The notes beneath the pieces are model-generated. The model did not search any database and was not told the origin of the DNA. It was given only the letters and a program-made list of their open reading frames with translations. The translations under genes were made by a program, and so were the position numbers. Source: an uncultured Lachnospiraceae bacterium (GTDB lineage: Bacteria > Bacillota > Clostridia > Lachnospirales > Lachnospiraceae). From it: 8,758 nt of DNA. The stretch covers positions 1-8,758 of the forward strand of contig CAMJKC010000065.1 in NCBI GenBank assembly GCA_946406305.1, in the 5' to 3' direction. Position 1 is the first letter of the stretch. The number at the start of each line of letters is the position of its first letter. Positions 6,801-8,758 of this stretch are shown in pieces.

Positions 6801-8676
6801 GGATACAAAGAACGACAATAGACTTGTAACATATATAACAAACAAAGAAGGAAAAGATAATGTAGTTATAGGACTTGAAGGGACAGAGTTTTTATATAAG
6901 GTGAGATACAACAAAGGAGTAGCAACAGATTTATATTCAAGCGAGCATATAATAACAGGAGATAGTTATACAACAGATGAAAAACTTGGAAGTACTATGG
7001 TGCTTGATAATGGAGAGAGATTTAGTGCGACAGGGTTTACATTAACAGGGTGGAAGAATGAGAAGACAAAAGGGACATATAGTAAAGAAGGAGAAGTAAG
7101 TATATCAGACTTTGTAGAGGATGATGGAGAGACAATAGAATTTACAGCAGTGTGGACAGAGAATAAGTATTATATAAATTATGTGGCACCAAATGAAGCA
7201 GGAGTAAGTGGCGAAAGTATGCCAAGAGGCACATATAGATATTATGAGACAAAAGAATTAGAAGAGTCTACATATAGCAAAGAGAACCAATATCCATCAG
7301 GATGGGTAGTGACGAAAGTAGAAGATAAGGACAGAAAAGAGATAACTAATAGCTCATTACTTGGAAGGTCATTTAGTAATAAAGAGACAATAAGTGGCTT
7401 AACAGCAGAGGATGGAGTAACGATAACACTTACAGCAGTATTTAGTGATGTAGTAGTGACATTTGACTATGAGATAGAAGGAGCAGTAGCAAAGAATGGA
7501 ACGAGATACAACCCTGAGTATATAAATAAGCCAGAGCAGAAGATAGTGAAGAGTGGAGAAGTGACATTTACAAGTGAAGGAGTAGAGTTCACAGGGTTCC
7601 ACATGATAGGGTATAAGGATAGTAGCAATAAGCAGTATCAATTAGATACACCATATAAAGTAAATGAGTTTACAGCGAATAGTGAAGGCATAGTTACAAT
7701 GACCCCAATATGGCAAGAGAACATATATTACATTTATTATTTAGCAACAGGGTCACAAGTAAAAGGCGAAAGTATGGGGTATGATACATTTAGTTACTAT
7801 GAGAATAGAGCGTTAAGAAGGAACACATATACAAAAATAGGATGTTCATTCTTGGCATGGCAAGTGATAGAGGTTTTAGATTATGATGGGCAAGAAATAG
7901 ATATAAATAGCTTAAGCAAAAAATCATTTACTGATGAAGAGCCAATAGAGAGAGTAGTAAAAGAAGATAAAACGAGAGTATATTTAGCACCTACATTTGA
8001 AAATAACCATAAACACAAATTATGTGGAGCAGGAATAAATGAACCATGTCCACATAGAGGGACACACGATATAGATGTATTTGAGGCATGGGATGGAAGC
8101 TTTACAATAACAGAAGGAAAATACTTTGTATATACAGAGTCAGAAGATGGAGTAGCATACTATGATGGCCCAGATATGGTGTTGACAGGAGACCTAATAA
8201 TATGTCTAAATGGAAACAAGATGATATTGACAAATGGAAAAATAATAAAACCAGAGGGAACATCATATAATGTAACATTGACGAACTGTGCATTAGGAAC
8301 AGCGACAACTATACAGGAAGCAGAATTAGACCCAGCAACAGGAATATTGGCAGGAGAGGGAGAGGAAGGATTGTTTAGCGAAATGCTTATTAATGTATTT
8401 ACATACAGAACATGGATATTGGTAGAAGGTGTAAATACAGCAATGAAATTAATGGTAGGCTTAAATGGCAAACAATTCGCTATAAACGGAGAAGTATATG
8501 ATCCAAATGTTTCAAATAGGAGAAGATATGGGCAAGAGACGAATAATAATGGAAAGCCGAAGGAGTTATATGAAATAGATGAAGAGATAGAAGAAGTTTT
8601 TGACGAAGACGAAAATGACAAAGAGTTAAAAACAAACCTACAAGACATAAGCTCCTTAATAGACAAGCTAAAATAA
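1..8676 (+). CDS. Giant modular repeat protein, probable surface/secreted protein (5'-partial)
   Basis: The frame is open from base 1 (CAA TAC ATG...) to TAA at 8674-8676, giving at least 2,891 residues with no internal stop. The ATG at base 7 is not the start: it has no ribosome-binding site in view, and the residues after it match the middle of a later module (MFNG/GIY...TTVK here, MFDG/GIY...TTVK near residue 1930). The signal peptide and N-terminus must therefore lie upstream. The protein repeats one plan: a Cys/His motif (HxHKxCG...CxH), a CLNG...C segment, an Asn-rich beta-solenoid-like region, then a variable number of InlB-B/Listeria-Bacteroides repeats. Such repeats are known in Firmicute surface proteins such as internalins. 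No catalytic motif is visible. No LPxTG, C-terminal membrane segment, SLH or choline-binding repeat is present. An adhesin or structural fibre role is inferred from architecture; the molecular function is unknown. Confidence 0.93.
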   Translation, partial: QYMFNGVKGGIYSVGGRTTVKTRGVANSETLNLLNVDLVPNETTVLETSIINVTGSMSVNNVTIKGYKTSNTFMTVGGQFNAYSQVEISGNKQTGVNANKRGFVNIEGAASFGSGTISIKNNEIDKLRGTSDQYVVSIGDSKKWTVKSNVEITGNKFLNSTAENNNLMALRVGSGGVIDISSNKINVSGNTVNGGYNIYQVYSYNSDGFINQASGKFVTSGSKMEVGFSRADGTGYIYKTWTSNTVDNVNKYSEVFTASKIKDKELIIQYKDNNVRVWFNHYHKACGAEGECNHKGYAAHTDSVKYVEYNDSNNGYYYLTDNLENKTITVNEMLDICLNGHKMINVEFIGNGAVYVTTCKGENDKEEIDNVRFTGSRISGYIGGRGRIVYKVSNSIKTTGQGIFSLNNVKLVKGVDSGIENIINTTGEVLLQEVEVNGINLTGNIIKSTRDIKVYGNNKITGNKLSKGSMIELSENNLMLEEGSKLVIDNNEITKEDAQVEQGIIKIGNGHKLELKGNIEITNNKYKGVNREEGGPIERGLISSVIVEETGKIAIGNSYIKIKGNTSEGEGVSNSLHLSDIYSKNKEGFLEQIENTKIKLDEVETMVLFTTPYVGTIYKGFSSSKVEGDINKFADRFLVDKMAGEGLAVKIVEGDLVIGYDGVYIIEYNIGQPVAHDTSISYEMGGTTKGHTAPIDQNTKLEENNFYVEGFTFIGWSRTIDGSDEDIAKEEHEPYTTELGKVVTLYAIWKQNTYTIRYIGGAGITKSGESKAASGNISQQTAYCREKVTLRTNDPGFLLEGFKFTGFKLGDKVYGEGDTVDSLIDKDGEIVILEATWEEKKYTVTFDKGGDGTFDIIGEDKEDKEYYYYDKIDMTNPYSAESKVFENWKLVSIKKDGEEAEDGNRGRIGTLYAVGNDNFGLTETEGAVVYMEGVWGNKPYDIVYKKGSPVDSKGVSHESEVKGNVPSQKGKMTELVKLRTNEEGFSVEGFEFIGWSLDPNGLGDVYKETVDEEGNRVGAEVTTINDEEKELVNLYAIWEEVTYKIHFSSGIAGVDDLEMAELENVHYFDVDNETDKLPKHTYAVNDRVFSRWKITSIEGGVTEDTVNINRELKSTSVRGKLTTSNKSVVTLTASWISRAEAHTHKVCGVSNGEACLHIGESHSDDDTVYEMLDEVDEATIDTMIANGGYYYLVDNLEVNREIELGRGIVLHICLNGRKLIGARFKGQGEVYITNCVIEESMNEASIVEEGSGNAVNIFDTVTANVLGKGKIKVEVANGINGLFYDVAKTEVYNVEIKGKYNYIAEWRSSVDENIFDKVEIRDVEIKGYMFEDGKASIKDITIDNVKSDTYLFYNVVLTARGENEISNNEVKAAIMELRGLTVEENGKIKVVDNEASKGAGEDSEIEIGLINSVSLNLGENGEIEAVGNSTVKKVLYVSGDMSVGEGSKIKLNNNKVKVTEGNARENYVLSFGRNKQISMLGSIEVKNNEFSGGYSASGYYVPVGSVLNVGNGYIDVSGNSLEGDSKTSSYHMTQVLSSSTDAFLRATSTDYKFDAENSNMTIAFDVSTMRGTIFENFSSEYVKDYTEDLHKTVFKADTAYHNNLLLKVDVVDTGELARYIIITPGEGYRINYKKGRALKENRGTVEIEGEEFSVDIDGRSLEEIAKNPFKANGFTFAGWTTVEYGKYGTEEYKEGDILPDFSSSKVRLGERDEVNLYAVWRENTYNIVYESGTEAIESTMASEEVNYYSAKELTYSEYDRTGYEPNKWEVVSIKDKNGNNIEGKVKVGTVFDMTEEVRELVNSDGGVITLKVVWIEVTLPEEHMHKICGTPNSMSCNHQGLTAHDNDETVYTPWRSTTVNSGVYDGSGYYYLGNNISVNRTINVNGKLVICLNGHTLSNVRFRGSENDEVIITNCKTSNSGIITNATTTAHMFDGLNVGIYGRGQTTVKSNIAIIGDSVNVTTLRVMFVPYNKDEEIRESVISVANGSLKLISSVMREYNVEGSLLLLNNTNGEARDTRIGEDSGVIKANAILSMMNGTNMTFDKLSIKYTEVDRILMIEGGSRVTLASDNWIMNNVVRDKVVALDSTSLVEAGSSNLIISENEGASEIVTIEEGGEWDIQALAGVYIDDNILTKVAQDQAVVNVKGNIYLAGALNIQGNRLLDGPSSGVAAGLLISESSNIYVGQGNMVVKNNVSRSDNNYMYQVYSNNKEGFIKQIAGTKIKANETEIKVAFPSPYRGTIYEDWSSNTVENFEVANSNLDKIFVADTKNDNRLVTYITNKEGKDNVVIGLEGTEFLYKVRYNKGVATDLYSSEHIITGDSYTTDEKLGSTMVLDNGERFSATGFTLTGWKNEKTKGTYSKEGEVSISDFVEDDGETIEFTAVWTENKYYINYVAPNEAGVSGESMPRGTYRYYETKELEESTYSKENQYPSGWVVTKVEDKDRKEITNSSLLGRSFSNKETISGLTAEDGVTITLTAVFSDVVVTFDYEIEGAVAKNGTRYNPEYINKPEQKIVKSGEVTFTSEGVEFTGFHMIGYKDSSNKQYQLDTPYKVNEFTANSEGIVTMTPIWQENIYYIYYLATGSQVKGESMGYDTFSYYENRALRRNTYTKIGCSFLAWQVIEVLDYDGQEIDINSLSKKSFTDEEPIERVVKEDKTRVYLAPTFENNHKHKLCGAGINEPCPHRGTHDIDVFEAWDGSFTITEGKYFVYTESEDGVAYYDGPDMVLTGDLIICLNGNKMILTNGKIIKPEGTSYNVTLTNCALGTATTIQEAELDPATGILAGEGEEGLFSEMLINVFTYRTWILVEGVNTAMKLMVGLNGKQFAINGEVYDPNVSNRRRYGQETNNNGKPKELYEIDEEIEEVFDEDENDKELKTNLQDISSLIDKLK
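841..1986 (+). other. Module B: HxHKxCG Cys/His motif plus beta-solenoid-like domain
   Basis: Residues 279-660. The module opens with H279-x-H281-K-x-C284-G-x4-C290-x-H292-x5-H298, a compact Cys/His cluster that could bind a metal. YYYL then leads to C335-LNG and a partner C357 22 residues later. A GGRGR segment near 381 follows, then Asn-marked strands at N461, N488-489, N521-522 and N563. The closing segment is GFLEQ at 586, GTIYKGFSSSKVEG near 613, and FLVD at 635-638. I recall similar H-x-H-C-x-C-G...CLNGH segments in large uncharacterised clostridial surface proteins, but no function is established for them. All Cys in the module occur at the four conserved positions. Confidence 0.75.
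1987..3405 (+). repeat. Five tandem InlB-B / Listeria-Bacteroides-type repeats (B1-B5)
   Basis: Residues 661-1133 hold five units of about 84-99 residues: B1 1987-2247, B2 2260-2511, B3 2524-2805, B4 2818-3114, B5 3127-3405. Each begins with a Y/V-x-I-x-Y/F strand and ends with a V-x-L-x-A-x-W strand (VTLYAIW, ILEATW, VNLYAIW, VTLTASW); linkers are 3-4 residues. B1, B2 and B4 are the classical subtype with a central F-x-F-x-G-W/F (FTFIGW at 709-714, FKFTGF, FEFIGW). B3 and B5 are a second subtype with an aromatic cluster (YYYY 864-867; HYF 1064-1066) and W-K-[LI]-x-S-I in place of GW. Known InlB B-repeats adopt a small beta-grasp/SUMO-like fold and act as spacers or stalks. C782 in B2 is one of only two cysteines in the protein outside the conserved module positions. 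Confidence 0.85.
3424..4881 (+). other. Module C: HxHKxCG Cys/His motif plus longest beta-solenoid-like domain
   Basis: Residues 1140-1625. The Cys/His motif is H1140-x-H1142-K-x-C1145-G-x6-C1153-x-H1155-x4-H1160, followed by GYYYL, C1211-LNG and C1233. This is the best example of regular solenoid-like periodicity in the window: Asn-marked strands at N1366, N1391, N1426, N1451-1452, N1485-1486 and N1517, spaced roughly 25-35 residues. Between them are paired strands of the form L-x-V-x-x-x-G-x-I-x-V-x-x-N. It closes with AFLRAT at 1540, RGTIFENFSSEYV near 1568, and VFKAD at 1591-1595, then passes directly into InlB-type repeats. No enzymatic motif is visible. A role as a rod or display domain is inferred. 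Confidence 0.75.
4882..5442 (+). repeat. Two InlB-B-type repeats (C1-C2), one of each subtype
   Basis: Residues 1626-1812. C1 (4882-5160) is the classical subtype: YRINYKKG opening, FTFAGW in the middle, VNLYAVW at the end (W1718). C2 (5173-5442) is the second subtype: YNIVYESG opening, NYYSAKEL (Y1745-Y1746), W-E-V-V-S-I, then a D-rich turn and a closing ITLKVVW (W1812). A linker of about eight residues separates C2 from the next HxHKxCG motif. This is the minimal form of the stalk, one pair only. Confidence 0.85.
5467..6894 (+). other. Module D: HxHKxCG Cys/His motif plus beta-solenoid-like domain
   Basis: Residues 1821-2296. The motif is H1821-x-H1823-K-x-C1826-G-x6-C1834-x-H1836-x5-H1842, then GYYYL, C1889-LNGH and C1913. 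The segment after C1913 (HMFDGLNVGIYGRGQTTVK, near 1929-1947) closely matches the start of the window, which shows that base 7 is internal. Asn/Gly-marked strands continue through the module (MIEGGSRVTLAS, NLIISENEGAS, LNIQGN, MVVKNN). It closes with GFIKQ at 2211, RGTIYEDWSSNTVE near 2237, and FVAD at 2263-2266. Module A shares a 16-base identical DNA stretch with this closing segment, making A and D look like relatively close copies. Confidence 0.75.
6895..7998 (+). repeat. Four InlB-B-type repeats (D1-D4), two alternating pairs
   Basis: Residues 2297-2664: D1 6895-7155, D2 7168-7443, D3 7450-7713, D4 7726-7998. D1 and D3 are classical (FTLTGW; FHMIGY, where Tyr replaces Trp). D2 and D4 are the second subtype (RYYETKEL at 2411; SYYENRAL at 2596; each followed by W-x-V and an acidic turn). 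Closing strands are EFTAVW, TLTAVF, TMTPIW and YLAPTF, so both second-subtype copies end in Phe instead of Trp. D4 carries C2613, the other cysteine outside the conserved positions. D4 runs almost directly into the final HxHKxCG motif. Confidence 0.82.
8008..8526 (+). other. Module E: abbreviated C-terminal HxHKxCG/CLNG module
   Basis: Residues 2668-2840. It has the complete signature: H2668-x-H2670-K-x-C2673-G-x6-C2681-x-H2683-x3-H2687, then C2733-LNG and C2761. After that cysteine, only about 80 residues remain before the basic triplet R2838-R2840, against roughly 265-390 residues between this cysteine and the end of the solenoid part in B-D. The Asn-marked strand series and the closing GTIY...SS segment are absent. 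The short stretch near 2789-2815 (GLFSEMLINVF...) may correspond to the first post-cysteine rung (MFDG...) of the others, but is more hydrophobic. It reads as a terminal capping version of the module; decay is possible but the frame is intact. Confidence 0.7.
8527..8673 (+). other. Acidic, heptad-patterned C-terminal tail
   Basis: Residues 2841-2889 follow the basic triplet RRR (2838-2840). After a polar Asn-rich linker comes a strongly acidic stretch rich in Glu and Asp (about 2853-2873). Hydrophobic residues fall in 3-4 spacing at L2854, I2857, I2861, V2864 and again at L2874, L2878, I2881, I2885, L2888, which suggests short amphipathic or coiled-coil helices. There is no LPxTG-like motif, hydrophobic segment or terminal positively charged anchor. 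The tail might mediate oligomerisation or docking. That is inference from spacing alone. Confidence 0.55.
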
Positions 8677-8717
8677 GAACTAATTCTATAACCTAAAACC
8701 AATATTTGTTTAACAAC

Positions 8718-8753
8718 AAAAAATACTTGTATTAAAATACAAGTATTTTTTTT
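8718..8753 (+). terminator. Rho-independent terminator after the giant gene
   Basis: A perfect inverted repeat starts 41 bases after the stop codon: 8718-8731 pairs with 8738-8751 (14 bp, extendable by one or two A-T pairs into the loop). A run of eight T (8746-8753) forms the end. The stem has only three G-C pairs, and its outer six pairs are A-T, so the hairpin and the U-tract overlap. The A6 run at 8718-8723 supplies a U-tract on the other strand, so it may work in both directions. Bases 8677-8717 hold no further gene or recognisable site. Confidence 0.9.
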
Positions 8754-8758
8754 GTGTG

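Noticed and set aside
841..8067. A CRISPR-like or tandem DNA repeat array
   Set aside because: The repeats are at protein level, spaced 680-860 residues (modules) or about 90 residues (stalk units), with low DNA identity. There is no short direct-repeat/spacer pattern.
8380..8460. C-terminal transmembrane segment in module E
   Set aside because: The stretch near residues 2793-2817 is moderately hydrophobic but is broken by Asn, Arg, Glu, Asn and Lys, and more than 70 polar residues follow it. It fits a beta-rung better than a membrane helix.
1..8676. Mycoplasma-type genetic code or a decayed gene
   Set aside because: All Trp are TGG, no in-frame TGA occurs, and there is no frameshift or stop over 8.7 kb. 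The gene looks intact and standard-code.
8706..8735. Possible promoter (TTGTTT, 18-base gap, TATTAA) and an 11-bp palindrome TTGTTTAACAA
   Set aside because: Both are easily produced by chance in such AT-rich DNA. The supposed -10 box lies inside the terminator hairpin, and no gene follows within the window.

Overview
The window holds the 3' part of one very large gene on the + strand and its terminator. The reading frame is open from the first base to a TAA at 8674-8676, so at least 2,891 codons are present and the true 5' end lies upstream. The first ATG (base 7) sits inside a repeat module and is not a start. Coding density is complete up to the stop. The last 82 bases hold a short 3' untranslated stretch and a strong intrinsic terminator. 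There are no RNA genes, mobile elements or CRISPR arrays.

Organism: the DNA is AT-rich (hand counts of three lines gave 27-40% GC). The coding strand is strikingly rich in purines. Ile is almost always ATA, Arg almost always AGA, Thr ACA and Val GTA. Trp is always TGG and no in-frame TGA occurs, so the standard bacterial code applies. With the Listeria-Bacteroides/InlB-B type repeats and the HxHKxCG...CLNG modules, this points to a low-GC Firmicute, most likely an anaerobic, host-associated member of the Clostridia. That is an inference; nothing here fixes a species.

Layout (residues count from the ATG at base 7): module A (1-840) is the tail of a beta-solenoid-like module cut by the window edge. 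Module B (841-1986) is a Cys/His motif plus solenoid, followed by five InlB-B-like repeats (1987-3405). Module C (3424-4881) is followed by two repeats (4882-5442). Module D (5467-6894) is followed by four repeats (6895-7998). Module E (8008-8526) is an abbreviated final module, followed by an acidic, heptad-patterned tail (8527-8673). The terminator is at 8718-8753.

How it works together: the architecture resembles a long extracellular fibre in which solenoid 'beads' alternate with flexible or extended beta-grasp-like stalks. Adhesion or surface display is the best guess, from architecture only. The most interesting features are a fourfold invariant Cys/His motif, near-perfect restriction of cysteines to four positions per module, a strict pairing of two InlB-repeat subtypes, and the lack of any recognisable C-terminal cell-wall anchor.
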